From contig NZ_JAEMUI010000022.1 in the NCBI RefSeq assembly GCF_016461715.1, forward strand, positions 1 to 64,000: a stretch of DNA of 64,000 nucleotides. The letters are read 5' to 3'. Numbering within the stretch: the first letter of the stretch is position 1; each line of letters opens with the position of its first letter. The stretch comes from Marinomonas spartinae (GTDB lineage Bacteria; Pseudomonadota; Gammaproteobacteria; Pseudomonadales; Marinomonadaceae). The notes below the pieces were generated by a model. It was given only the letters and a program-made list of their open reading frames with translations, did no database searches and was not told where the DNA came from. Shown in pieces: positions 27,976 to 36,055 of the stretch. A program made the translations under genes and the position numbers.

Positions 27976-29391
27976 ATGAGCCGTCAATCCACTATTCAAG
28001 GAGCGGAATCTTATTTTGATTCAGGAGCGTTTTTCACGGCGTTAGAACAACGTGTTAGTGTGCACAGTGAAAGCCAAAATCCGGACGCTTTTGATCAGTT
28101 ACATGTCTATTTACAAGATATGATTATGCCCGAATTGGCCTCGCTGGGTTTTCAATCTCGTATTGTTGCCAACCCCGTTACCGACGCAAAACAACCCGGT
28201 TCCTGGCCTTTTCTCATTGCTGAGCGAATAGAGGATCCAGACCAACTGACGTTACTGACTTATGGTCATGGGGACGTCGTACGTGGTTACGATGATCAAT
28301 GGAAAGCGGGGTTGTCGCCTTGGAAAATGGTTGTAGACGGTGAGCGTTGGTATGGACGTGGAACGGCGGACAATAAAGGCCAACACACCATTAACTTTGC
28401 GGCTTTAAAACAGGTAATAGAGGCGAAAAAAGGCAAGCTGGGCTTTAACGTCAAAGTCATTTTTGAAATGGGGGAAGAGGCCGGTTCTCCGGGCTTGGCG
28501 GAATTGTGTGACATCCACAAAGAAACCCTTGCTGCGGATTTATTTATTGCCTCCGATGGTCCGAGACTAAGCGCGGATCACCCGACCATTTTTCTTGGTT
28601 CTCGAGGCGGGTTTAATTTTGATTTGCAAGTGACGTTGCGCGATGGGGCGCATCATTCCGGCAATTGGGGGGGATTATTGAGTAACGCGGGGACGCGTTT
28701 GGCCCATGCTTGGGCGTCCATGGTGGATGCCAAAGGTAAAATTTTGGTTAAAGGTTTGTTACCGGCCCGTTTACCCGAATCGGTGCGCCAAGCACTCAAA
28801 GATATTCCTGTGGGTGAGGGCGCGAACAGCCCGGTGATTGATACAAATTGGGGAGAGCCCGATTTAACGCCAGCCGAGCGCGTGTTTGCTTGGAATACGT
28901 TGGAAATGTTGGCGTGCAAAACGGGTAATCCTGATATGCCTGTGAATGCCATTCCAGGTTACGCCAGTGCCCATTGTCAGCTGCGTTTTGTGGTAGAGAG
29001 CGACAGTAAAAACTTTCTAAAGCACATCCGTGAGCATCTTGATCATCACGGTTTTTCGGATGTGGAAGTTATTGCCAGCAAGGACATTATGGAAGCCACA
29101 CGCCTTGACCCTGAAGATCCTTGGGTGGATTGGGCGTTGGGGTCGCTGGCTCAGACGACGGGTAAGAAGCCAGTGTTATTACCTAACTTAGGCGGTTCAT
29201 TACCAAACGATGTCTTTGCCAATATTCTTAACTTACCAACCGTTTGGGTGCCTCATTCCTACCCCGCCTGTAGTCAACACGCGCCGAATGAACATGTGCT
29301 GGCGCCAGTGTGTCGTGAAGCCTTACAGATTATGACCGGGCTGTTTTGGGATTTATCCGAGCAAGGTGCATCGATTTATGCAAAACGTTAA
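27976..29391 (+). CDS. M20-family metallopeptidase (dipeptidase/DapE-ArgE type)
   Basis: A 471-residue zinc peptidase of family M20. The first metal ligand region is L-L-T-Y-G-H-G-D-V-V-R-G, the bridging aspartate is in Y-G-R-G-T-A-D-N-K-G-Q, and the catalytic Glu pair is in F-E-M-G-E-E-A-G-S-P-G. The last His ligand is near P-H-S-Y-P-A-C-S-Q-H-A-P-N-E-H at the C-terminus. It acts in the cytoplasm on peptides or N-acyl amino acids. AAGGAGAG precedes the ATG. It sits 90 bases after the importer, so it probably hydrolyses the imported substrate. Confidence 0.9.
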   Translation: MSRQSTIQGAESYFDSGAFFTALEQRVSVHSESQNPDAFDQLHVYLQDMIMPELASLGFQSRIVANPVTDAKQPGSWPFLIAERIEDPDQLTLLTYGHGDVVRGYDDQWKAGLSPWKMVVDGERWYGRGTADNKGQHTINFAALKQVIEAKKGKLGFNVKVIFEMGEEAGSPGLAELCDIHKETLAADLFIASDGPRLSADHPTIFLGSRGGFNFDLQVTLRDGAHHSGNWGGLLSNAGTRLAHAWASMVDAKGKILVKGLLPARLPESVRQALKDIPVGEGANSPVIDTNWGEPDLTPAERVFAWNTLEMLACKTGNPDMPVNAIPGYASAHCQLRFVVESDSKNFLKHIREHLDHHGFSDVEVIASKDIMEATRLDPEDPWVDWALGSLAQTTGKKPVLLPNLGGSLPNDVFANILNLPTVWVPHSYPACSQHAPNEHVLAPVCREALQIMTGLFWDLSEQGASIYAKR

Positions 29392-29401
29392 GGAGAACAA
29401 A

Positions 29402-30598
29402 ATGATCACAGATAAGGCGCTGCTACCTTATGCGGACCTCTTGTGTGAATGGCTAGCCACACAAGAAGAGAAAATGATTCACTGTTTGCAAGCATTGGTA
29501 GAGATCGATTCGAACAGCTATGACAAAGAGGGGGTTGATGCGGCAGGCCGTTTGATCGCTTCTTGGTTGGAAGCGGACGGTATTGAATGTCGTTGGCATA
29601 CATCGGTGAACTCTGGGGATGTGTTAGAAGCGCGTATTGACTCAGGTTGCGATAAGAACGATCCGTTACCCGCTATTTATCTTATGGGTCACCGAGATAC
29701 GGTTTTTCCAAAAGGTACCGTTGCTACGCGAGGCTTTAGTCGAGAGGGGATGACCGCGTTTGGTCCTGGGGTGGCCGATATGAAATCCGGTTTGGTGCTG
29801 AACTGCTTTGTCTTAAAAGGGTTGCAGTATTTATTGACCCACTCCGATATTGGCGAGCTGCCTTGCCCTGTCATCGGTTTGTTTACGGGAGATGAAGAGA
29901 TTGGCTCGCCAGAAGGTCACCATGTGATTCAGCGGATGGTGAAGGGAGCGAAAGCGGTGTTCAATGCCGAACCTGGTCGAATCAGCGGTAATGTGGTATC
30001 CGCCCGAAAAGGCGGTGCGAGCTTTGACATCTTAGTCAAAGGCAAAGCCGCGCATTCTGGTGTTAACCATGCCGATGGTGCCAGTGCCATTGCCGGCTTG
30101 GCTTTGATTATCACCGATCTTCATGGGCTGACGGATTATGACAGTGGCGTGACGACAAACGTAGGGTTAATCAGCGGTGGGATCTCCTCTAACACCGTTG
30201 CACCCGAGGCAAGTGCGCGCCTAGATCTACGCTACATAACCAAAGAGCAGATGACAGAAGCCATAGCGGCGATTCAAGAGATTGTCGATAGACCTAGACT
30301 CCAAGGGGTGACCGCATCCATGCACTTGTTAGCCGCATTTCATCCGTTTGAAGCAAGGATGAGTGAGGCGCTATTAGCACATTATCAACAACAAGCAGAA
30401 ACCTTAGGGTTTTCTGTTGAAGGGGAGTTTACTGGTGGGTGTTCTGATGCTGGATTTACTTCCTCAATGGGGGTTCCGACCTTATGTGGAACGGGCCCAG
30501 TGGGGGCCAAAATGCATACGGATGGAGAGCTGTGTTTATTAGACACATTTGTGCCTAGGGCTCAAGCGGTGGCGAAAAGTGTGTTGCTTTTACCCTAA
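29402..30598 (+). CDS. M20-family metallopeptidase (CPG2/glutamate carboxypeptidase-like)
   Basis: A 398-residue peptidase, started at ATG 29402 (AAGGAGAAC in front), ten bases after the preceding M20 gene. The motifs are L-M-G-H-R-D-T-V-F-P-K-G, G-P-G-V-A-D-M-K-S-G, L-F-T-G-D-E-E-I-G-S and S-A-R-K-G-G-A, and G-G-C-S-D-A-G-F-T near residue 345 matches carboxypeptidase G2-like enzymes. Note H-R-D where most have H-x-D; the spacing is unchanged. Having two different M20 enzymes after one importer suggests sequential hydrolysis or two substrates. Confidence 0.9.
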   Translation: MITDKALLPYADLLCEWLATQEEKMIHCLQALVEIDSNSYDKEGVDAAGRLIASWLEADGIECRWHTSVNSGDVLEARIDSGCDKNDPLPAIYLMGHRDTVFPKGTVATRGFSREGMTAFGPGVADMKSGLVLNCFVLKGLQYLLTHSDIGELPCPVIGLFTGDEEIGSPEGHHVIQRMVKGAKAVFNAEPGRISGNVVSARKGGASFDILVKGKAAHSGVNHADGASAIAGLALIITDLHGLTDYDSGVTTNVGLISGGISSNTVAPEASARLDLRYITKEQMTEAIAAIQEIVDRPRLQGVTASMHLLAAFHPFEARMSEALLAHYQQQAETLGFSVEGEFTGGCSDAGFTSSMGVPTLCGTGPVGAKMHTDGELCLLDTFVPRAQAVAKSVLLLP

Positions 30599-30628
30599 TG
30601 AATCACAGGCTGCTATAGGAGAGACATA

Positions 30629-31036
30629 ATGCTGCATTCAATTGAAACCAAGTTGGCCCCATCGGAATCAGAGATCTGTTCCCAAGCGATAAAATCTGGC
30701 AGCTGGGTGTTCTTATCAGGACAAATTCCATTGCTGGTTGAATCCAATACCTTACTAGACGGTTCGATCGCAGAACAAACCACTCAGGTCTTTCGTAACT
30801 TAGAGAACATTGCAAAGGCATCTGGTGGCTCGCTTAGCGATGTGGTGAAGCTCACCATTTACCTAAAAAACATGGCAAATTTAGCGGAATTTAACCGTGA
30901 GATGGTAAAGCACTTTCAAGATCCATTGCCTGCCAGAGCGGTGATTTCGGTAGCTGCTTTACCTATGAATGCCGAACTAGAAGTCGAGGCGATTATGATG
31001 ATTGCGGATCCTGCTTGGGCTCTTGCTGTGACTTAA
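30629..31036 (+). CDS. RidA family enamine/imine deaminase
   Basis: A 135-residue YjgF/YER057c/UK114 protein. Features are the S-G-Q-I-P-L start of strand 2, Q-T-T-Q-V-F-R-N-L-E-N-I, V-V-K-L-T-I-Y-L and P-A-R-A-V-I-S-V-A-A-L-P, with the arginine that RidA uses to bind substrate carboxylate, and the closing A-E-L-E-V-E-A-I. RidA hydrolyses 2-aminoacrylate released by PLP-dependent serine dehydratases. With dsdA in the same block, detoxifying that intermediate is a natural role. It is the last gene of the importer operon; a strong terminator follows. Confidence 0.92.
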   Translation: MLHSIETKLAPSESEICSQAIKSGSWVFLSGQIPLLVESNTLLDGSIAEQTTQVFRNLENIAKASGGSLSDVVKLTIYLKNMANLAEFNREMVKHFQDPLPARAVISVAALPMNAELEVEAIMMIADPAWALAVT

Positions 31037-31065
31037 TAGGTTAGCGCTTTAATCGCGTGTTTTGG

Positions 31066-31108
31066 AATGCCGTTAACGCATAAATAGGATGCGTTAACGG
31101 CATTTTTT
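31066..31108 (+). terminator. rho-independent terminator after ridA-like gene
   Basis: A perfect 16-base stem (AATGCCGTTAACGCAT and its complement) with a 7-base loop, running into seven T residues, 30 bases after the RidA stop. Confidence 0.92.
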
Positions 31109-31326
31109 TGTTCCGTCTATAGGAGGAAAAGTGGCTCAATGAGCCGTTTTTTAGGGGTGAGTTTTTAATGAAAGAATATTTCTATATTATATGTTTTTAT
31201 GAATTTATATCTCATTATTTCGATTTTTTAATGTTTTTAAGGTCAATAAAAATCAAAATTAGAAAGCACATTTCATCTTGGTTTCGGTAGTCTGGTTACA
31301 GCTTCACTCACTAAGGAATGACTATT

Positions 31327-32340
31327 ATGAACTTACAAAAATTTGAACGTTACCCGCTGACATTTGGCCCCACGCCTATCGAAAAGCTAAGCCGCCTTTC
31401 TGAGCATCTCGGTAATATTGAGGTCTATGCTAAGCGCGAAGACTGTAATTCTGGTCTTGCCCTCGGAGGCAATAAACTGCGTAAATTGGAATACATCGTA
31501 CCTGATGCAATAGCCTCGGGTGCGGATACACTAGTAAGTATTGGTGGTGTGCAATCGAATCATACTCGCTTGGTCACGGCGACAGCCGCCAAGATTGGTA
31601 TGAAATGTCGTTTGGTCCAAGAAAGCTGGGTACCATTTGAAGATGCTGTGTATGACCGCGTTGGTAACATCTTGATGAGCCGTGTCATGGGGGCTGAGAT
31701 TGACCTAGTGGATGAAGGTTTTGATATTGGTATTCGTGAGAGTTGGAAAAATGCCATTGAAGACGTGAAAGCCAAAGGCGGTGTTCCTTATCCTATTCCT
31801 GCCGGAGCGTCCGTTCATAAATACGGTGGCTTGGGTTATGTCGGTTTTGCTGAAGAGGTGCGTGAGCAAGAAAAAGAGCTTGGCTTTAAATTCGACTACA
31901 TTGTGGTTTGTACGGTAACCGGGTCGACTCATGCGGGGATGGCGGTAGGTTTTGCCGAAGATGGTCGTTCACAAAAGGTGATTGGCATCGATGCATCAGG
32001 AACGCCCGCTCAAACTCGAGATCAGGTATTAACCATTGCTCAGCAAACAGCAGAGTTGGTGGAATTGGGCCGCGAAATAACAGCTGAAGACATCGTTATT
32101 AAAGAAGATTATGCCTACCCTGCTTATGGTGTACCATCCAATGAAACCAACGAGGCGATTCGTTTGGTTGCACGTTTAGAAGGCATGATGACGGACCCTG
32201 TTTACGAGGGTAAGTCTATGCAAGGTTTGATCGATTTGGCGCAAAAAGGCTTCTTCCCCGAGGGCTCAAAGGTGCTTTATGCGCATTTAGGCGGTGTGCC
32301 TGCCATCAATGGTTATAGTTATATTTATCGTAATGGTTAA
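31327..32340 (+). CDS. acdS: 1-aminocyclopropane-1-carboxylate deaminase
   Basis: A 337-residue PLP enzyme that opens ACC, the plant ethylene precursor, to 2-oxobutyrate and ammonia. I start at ATG 31327 (AAGGA 9 bases upstream), giving the canonical [21 protein letters not shown] lysine is K50 in G-G-N-K-L-R-K-L-E. The residues that separate true ACC deaminases from D-cysteine desulfhydrase are in the deaminase state: Glu294 in V-Y-E-G-K-S-M and Leu321 in A-H-L-G-G-V. An Lrp-type regulator gene lies convergent downstream, matching the usual AcdS/AcdR association. Confidence 0.92.
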   Translation: MNLQKFERYPLTFGPTPIEKLSRLSEHLGNIEVYAKREDCNSGLALGGNKLRKLEYIVPDAIASGADTLVSIGGVQSNHTRLVTATAAKIGMKCRLVQESWVPFEDAVYDRVGNILMSRVMGAEIDLVDEGFDIGIRESWKNAIEDVKAKGGVPYPIPAGASVHKYGGLGYVGFAEEVREQEKELGFKFDYIVVCTVTGSTHAGMAVGFAEDGRSQKVIGIDASGTPAQTRDQVLTIAQQTAELVELGREITAEDIVIKEDYAYPAYGVPSNETNEAIRLVARLEGMMTDPVYEGKSMQGLIDLAQKGFFPEGSKVLYAHLGGVPAINGYSYIYRNG

Positions 32341-32398
32341 TTTCACGATTTCGTGAAAATACCTGGATTCCATTAATGGGATTTTGTTTATTGATAAT

Positions 32399-32426
32399 AA
32401 AGGCATCCATGAGGTGCCTTTTTTGT
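32399..32426. terminator. terminator between acdS and Lrp-type gene
   Basis: AAAGGCA and TGCCTTT pair around a 9-base loop and are followed by more T residues. Position is right for ending acdS; the A-rich left side may also serve the convergent gene. Confidence 0.65.
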
Positions 32427-32451
32427 GTCATTGTTGTTGGCAAGGACAAGC

Positions 32452-32904
32452 CTAGAAATCCAAGGGGGCATTGTCCTTGACTTCTTTCATCACAAAAAAC
32501 GTACGCAACTGGCGCACGTTTGGTAAAGCGAGTAATTGCTCGCTGTGCAGTTTATTGAAATCGGCAATGTCTTTTACGCGAACTTTTAGAAAGTAATCAA
32601 AATCCCCTGCCACAAGATGGCAGTCTAAAACAAAGGAAAGTGTCGCGACGGCGAGTTCGAAGGTAGCAAAACTTTCTTGAGTCGAGCGATCTAATACCAC
32701 ACCAACTAAGACTAATGCACCGCGTTCGACTTTTTCCGGTTCAATCAAAGCCCTGACTTCGCTGATATAGCCGTCTTTAAAAAGCTGATGGGTACGCCGA
32801 TGGCAGGTTGCAGTACTCACATTCACTTTTTCTGCTAAATCAGCGTTACTTAGGCGGCCATCTTGTTGCAGTAAGCGCAGAATCTTTTTATCAATTTTAT
32901 CCAT
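32452..32904 (-). CDS. acdR: Lrp/AsnC-family regulator, probable AcdR
   Basis: A 150-residue Lrp-like protein. The HTH has D-K-I-D-K-K-I-L-R-L-L-Q-Q-D-G-R-L-S-N-A and A-E-K-V-N-V-S-T-A-T-C-H-R-R (residues 2-45), followed by an AsnC/RAM effector domain (V-L-D-C-H-L-V-A-G-D-F-D-Y-F-L-K-V). In other bacteria an Lrp-type AcdR activates acdS in response to ACC; here the pair is convergent rather than divergent, so control would act on a distant promoter. Its first 30 codons and upstream region are duplicated 3 kb to the right. Confidence 0.85.
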   Translation of the reverse strand: MDKIDKKILRLLQQDGRLSNADLAEKVNVSTATCHRRTHQLFKDGYISEVRALIEPEKVERGALVLVGVVLDRSTQESFATFELAVATLSFVLDCHLVAGDFDYFLKVRVKDIADFNKLHSEQLLALPNVRQLRTFFVMKEVKDNAPLDF

Positions 32905-32999
32905 TTAACGGTTCCGTTTTATGGGCCATGCGAATAACGGTCATTATAAACAAAAAATGCCCCTTACTGTGTTTTAGTAAGAGGCAAGGGAGCTAAAGG
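32824..32999. repeat. direct repeat copy A (acdR 5' end plus upstream terminator)
   Basis: This 176-base block recurs at 35850-36024 in the same orientation. About 130 bases at its right side match with only two mismatches and one indel; the left 39 bases carry 7 mismatches. It contains the first 27 or so codons of the Lrp gene, its promoter region and a minus-strand terminator hairpin (GCCTCTTACT / AGTAAGGGGC then a T run) at about 32959-32985. RAYT C-terminal sequence begins immediately after it. Confidence 0.9.
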
Positions 33000-33000
33000 T

Positions 33001-33283
33001 GTTGAGCTTAGTCCGGTGAGAGAGGGCATGGTGGCTCATGCTTCAGAGTACCTTTGGTCAAGTTCCCAAAGCAATGCCATTGGAAAAGAGATTGCTCTGA
33101 TTACACCACACAGTGAATACCTTAATCTTGGATAAGGATAAAGAAGACACACACTAGGCTCGAGTATTGGATGATGATCGTTTTAAAGCTGAAATCGAGG
33201 ATAAAACAGGCAGGAGAGCGAATCCTTTAGGGCTAGGAGGAGACAGGAAATCCAAGGCATTTCAAGATAAGAAGAATCAATGA
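33001..33283 (+). pseudogene. C-terminal fragment of RAYT (REP-associated tyrosine transposase)
   Basis: Frames here read as the C-terminal third of a RAYT/IS200-like transposase. V-E-L-S-P-V-R-E-G-M-V-A-H-A-S-E-Y-L-W-S-S is followed by L-I-T-P-H-S-E-Y-L-N-L-G and a stop. After a deletion comes L-D-D-D-R-F-K-A-E-I-E-D-K-T-G-R-R and G-G-D-R-K-S-K-A-F-Q ending at TGA 33281-33283. A typical RAYT right-end palindrome (33274-33301, with ACTGACCC at its centre) overlaps the stop. The matching N-terminal part lies 2.7 kb downstream, at 35732. Confidence 0.8.
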
Positions 33284-33357
33284 TACTGACCCTATTGATT
33301 CCAAGTGATTATGGGTGCTTTTGATTAGCCTAGTACAGGCTTTTACTAGCGCACATG

Positions 33358-35619
33358 TTATTCCCTAGCCAGCAGTACCGTTTTGTGTGTAAACAAACGC
33401 TTCACGGTATCCAGCTTCATTGGCAACTGAATATACTGCCCGGCTTGCCATAACTCGACTTGATCCGCAAAGTTGTCACTGCCGATCCAACCATCTTGAC
33501 CGCCTATCATTACAAAGTAATTACTGTCTTCATCGCTCATATCACTGATATGACGAATACAAGAACCAAAACTGACTTTGTGTTTTTTACTGACTAATGG
33601 GTGTCCAGTTTTATTTACCGTGTTAGCTCCACCACTTGCTGGCACATCCGCGAAGCGATAACGACGGCCAATAAAGGGCAGATGTGCAAACATATGGTCA
33701 AATCGTAAACGGTGAATATCTCCCCAGTTCGAATGATGAGTAAGTTGTTTACTTAGCTTTTTAAGGCCTTTAATGACAGCATTCGCTAATTGCTCAGTTG
33801 CCACCTCTTGAAGGTCATCCAGCAAACGAGAATAGGCCATCCAAATCGTCTGATAATGTTTTGCTGTTTTCATTAGTTGCAATTGCTTAACGACTTTACA
33901 AAGCAAAAGTTCAAATGCCAAGGGTTCAACACGCTCCGCCTGATAGCCGCCATCCCACTCTTGTAATAAGAAAATCATACTTTGTAAGTTAGCGGGGTAT
34001 TGCTTGTCTTTAATGCTGCGCAAAAACAACTGACACAATGGCAATGCACTGGGCATGAGCACATCGAGCTGACTGTTGCGAAAGTCGGCAAAAGTCAGTT
34101 TACGATCTTGTTGATAAAGCGCGGTTAACCTTTCACTGCGATCAAATGGGGAAAAGAAGTAGCCCACAGGGAAATCACTGTTTTCAGGTCGTTGATTGGC
34201 TGATACCACAAAGCCTTGTTCGGTATCTACTCTGACCGGCATTTCTTTGGTGTTCGCCATATCTTGCCAATTTTCGGCCGCACTGCTGGGTAAAATGACA
34301 TCATCTGGTGCCTGATTGGGACGTTTTGGCAAATGCCCCGCCAAACAATGCCCCGCACGCTGACCGTCACCACCAACGGCGATCATATTCAAGCCAGCTA
34401 CACCAAAAGGCGTCAATGCATCGTGAAACTCTTCCCAACTTTTCGCGCTGGCGATAGTCAATAAAGCGCCTATTTCATTGCTCGCCTTGTGTCCTTGCCA
34501 ACGCATTGATACAGCTTGATCACTGCGCATCAATTTGCCATCCGAAACCATGGGGCCAAGCGCTGTTCGACGTAGTTTGATTTGTCGAGGTCGGCTCCAG
34601 CGAGGCTGAATGGTTTGCCATTCTTCTTCGATTTGTTCATCTGAAAAATCGGACACATCGAACAAGTCACTGCTTTGCGCATGCAGGTTAGTGGCTCCCC
34701 AAGCAATATGCTGGTTTCTTCCCAATAGAAAGAATGGAATCCCCGGCATCATAGCTCCAACCAAATGCATGCCTGGGGCTTTGGCACCTATGAATAGGCA
34801 AGGGCTGGGAGCGGCTATGGGCAAATGTGGGTCGCTGACAATGGCGGCATAGCCACTTTCGGTGCGTTGGCCGGAAATGCCTGAGGAGTTACTGCCACTG
34901 CGAGTTTGTAGTGCCAATACATGTTCTGCACTAAATCGACCTTGTGCGGCATAGGCACTTGGACTGTCGGCGTTTACCAGAGTGGGCCACAATGCTTGCC
35001 AATCTTTTCTGGGCATACTTCTTCGAGCTTTCAGTAATTTTAACCACACTAACCAGCTGATGTCGGCAGAGTTGATGCGTGCAAAGGTCATCAAATCTTC
35101 CATCGTCCATGGCTTTGGTTGAATTCCCAGCACTTTGCATTCGTGTGGCAGCTCAGGACAATGAAGAATGGCTGTGTTCAAGCCGGTTAAAAAGTTTTCT
35201 GTCCACTCACGAGTTTCTGCATCCATCGTGGCTATCATCTCAGGCACGGCCTTAGCGATATCCAATAAACGTAGAGAACGATCAATTTCAGCACCCAGTG
35301 GACCAATCAATTCAGAAATTCGTCCCGTTCCCAAGTAGCGCATGATTTCAATTTGTGCCAATCGAAGATGGCCGTGAATTAAGCCTAACGTTTGCGCCAG
35401 ATCGTTTTTTGATTGCGCATCCACAAAAGGAACCTGATGATCATTCCAATATATGTCAACGGAAGACCCCAGTGTTAGCTTATCCGTTGGCAACATAGCC
35501 AGACGTTGCTGTAGTGTTTTAGGGGTGGGTTTGGTGATAAAAGCTTTACCAATTACCCCTAGGCCAACCAATACTCCCCAGCATTTATCGAAAAATCCAA
35601 ACTCTTTGTATTGCGTCAT
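33358..35619 (-). CDS. penicillin acylase family (S45 Ntn-hydrolase) amidohydrolase
   Basis: A 753-residue precursor of the penicillin/cephalosporin/AHL acylase family (PF01804), which self-cleaves into alpha and beta chains. The beta-chain N-terminal nucleophile is probably Ser243 in T-R-S-G-S-N-S-S-G, followed by the expected S-G-Q-R-T-E-S-G-Y and V-S-D-P-H-L-P motifs; the paired G-A-M-M-P-G-I-P and G-R-N-Q-H-I-A-W-G-A-T-N motifs are present. A clear Sec signal is lacking. Substrates in the family include beta-lactams and N-acyl homoserine lactones; none can be chosen here. The gene lies inside a repeat-bounded insertion. Confidence 0.88.
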   Translation of the reverse strand: MTQYKEFGFFDKCWGVLVGLGVIGKAFITKPTPKTLQQRLAMLPTDKLTLGSSVDIYWNDHQVPFVDAQSKNDLAQTLGLIHGHLRLAQIEIMRYLGTGRISELIGPLGAEIDRSLRLLDIAKAVPEMIATMDAETREWTENFLTGLNTAILHCPELPHECKVLGIQPKPWTMEDLMTFARINSADISWLVWLKLLKARRSMPRKDWQALWPTLVNADSPSAYAAQGRFSAEHVLALQTRSGSNSSGISGQRTESGYAAIVSDPHLPIAAPSPCLFIGAKAPGMHLVGAMMPGIPFFLLGRNQHIAWGATNLHAQSSDLFDVSDFSDEQIEEEWQTIQPRWSRPRQIKLRRTALGPMVSDGKLMRSDQAVSMRWQGHKASNEIGALLTIASAKSWEEFHDALTPFGVAGLNMIAVGGDGQRAGHCLAGHLPKRPNQAPDDVILPSSAAENWQDMANTKEMPVRVDTEQGFVVSANQRPENSDFPVGYFFSPFDRSERLTALYQQDRKLTFADFRNSQLDVLMPSALPLCQLFLRSIKDKQYPANLQSMIFLLQEWDGGYQAERVEPLAFELLLCKVVKQLQLMKTAKHYQTIWMAYSRLLDDLQEVATEQLANAVIKGLKKLSKQLTHHSNWGDIHRLRFDHMFAHLPFIGRRYRFADVPASGGANTVNKTGHPLVSKKHKVSFGSCIRHISDMSDEDSNYFVMIGGQDGWIGSDNFADQVELWQAGQYIQLPMKLDTVKRLFTHKTVLLARE

Positions 35620-35640
35620 GCAATGCCTCCTTGCTAAAAC

Positions 35641-35665
35641 TTGATCAATGGGGTTAGTGTCATTG
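35641..35665. repeat. RAYT element left-end sequence
   Basis: ATCAATGGGGTTAGTGTCATT closely matches, in inverted orientation, the palindromic right end found at 33274-33301 (ATCAATAGGGTCAGTATCATT on the other strand). Such ends flank RAYT genes, supporting that the N-terminal fragment beginning at 35732 belongs to the same element as the C-terminal fragment at 33001. Confidence 0.65.
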
Positions 35666-35731
35666 TTTTTTTTATCTAATTAAACGATAACCTTTTCACA
35701 TTCTTACTCTAAAACATTGAATGGATTGTTA

Positions 35732-35849
35732 ATGGCTCGTTTACCCCGTCTCTACCTCCCAGATTGTGCTCATTATATTATCCAGCGTGGAGATAACCGT
35801 GAAGTGTGTTTTTACGATGACACTGATTATAAGGCGCATCTCTCTTTTC
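35732..35849 (+). pseudogene. N-terminal fragment of RAYT transposase
   Basis: ATG 35732 opens M-A-R-L-P-R-L-Y-L-P-D-C-A-H-Y-I-I-Q-R-G-D-N-R-E-V-C-F-Y, the unmistakable start of a REP-associated tyrosine transposase. After D-D-T-D-Y-K-A-H-L the frame runs into the duplicated acdR region and stops at 35899. The middle of the protein, including the HUH motif and catalytic tyrosine, is missing from both fragments, so no active transposase remains. Confidence 0.85.
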
Positions 35850-36024
35850 CACTTTGTCTACCAAATCAGTGCTGCTTAGACGGCCATCTGTTGCAGTAAG
35901 CGCAGAATCTTTTTATTAATTTTATCCATTTAACGGTTCCGTTTTATGGGCCATGCGAATAACGGTCATTATAAACAAAAAATGCCCCTTACTGTGTTTT
36001 AGTAAGAGGCATGGGAGCTAAAGG
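35850..36024. repeat. direct repeat copy B (acdR 5' end plus mcp terminator)
   Basis: Second copy of the block at 32824-32999. It starts inside the RAYT N-terminal fragment and ends 32 bases before the chemoreceptor stop. The hairpin within it (about 35984-36010, minus-strand orientation with T run) is placed exactly where the leftward chemoreceptor gene needs a terminator. This suggests that chemoreceptor-terminator-acdR was the original order. Confidence 0.9.
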
Positions 36025-36055
36025 CTAACAATAGTGCTTTTTAGAATCGTCTATT

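Noticed and set aside
31327..32340. Annotation as D-cysteine desulfhydrase
   Set aside because: Glu and Leu at the two discriminating positions match ACC deaminase, and an Lrp-type regulator is adjacent.
33327..33344. Short hairpin AGCCT/AGGCT with T run near the acylase 3' end as terminator
   Set aside because: Stem is only five base pairs; not enough to call.
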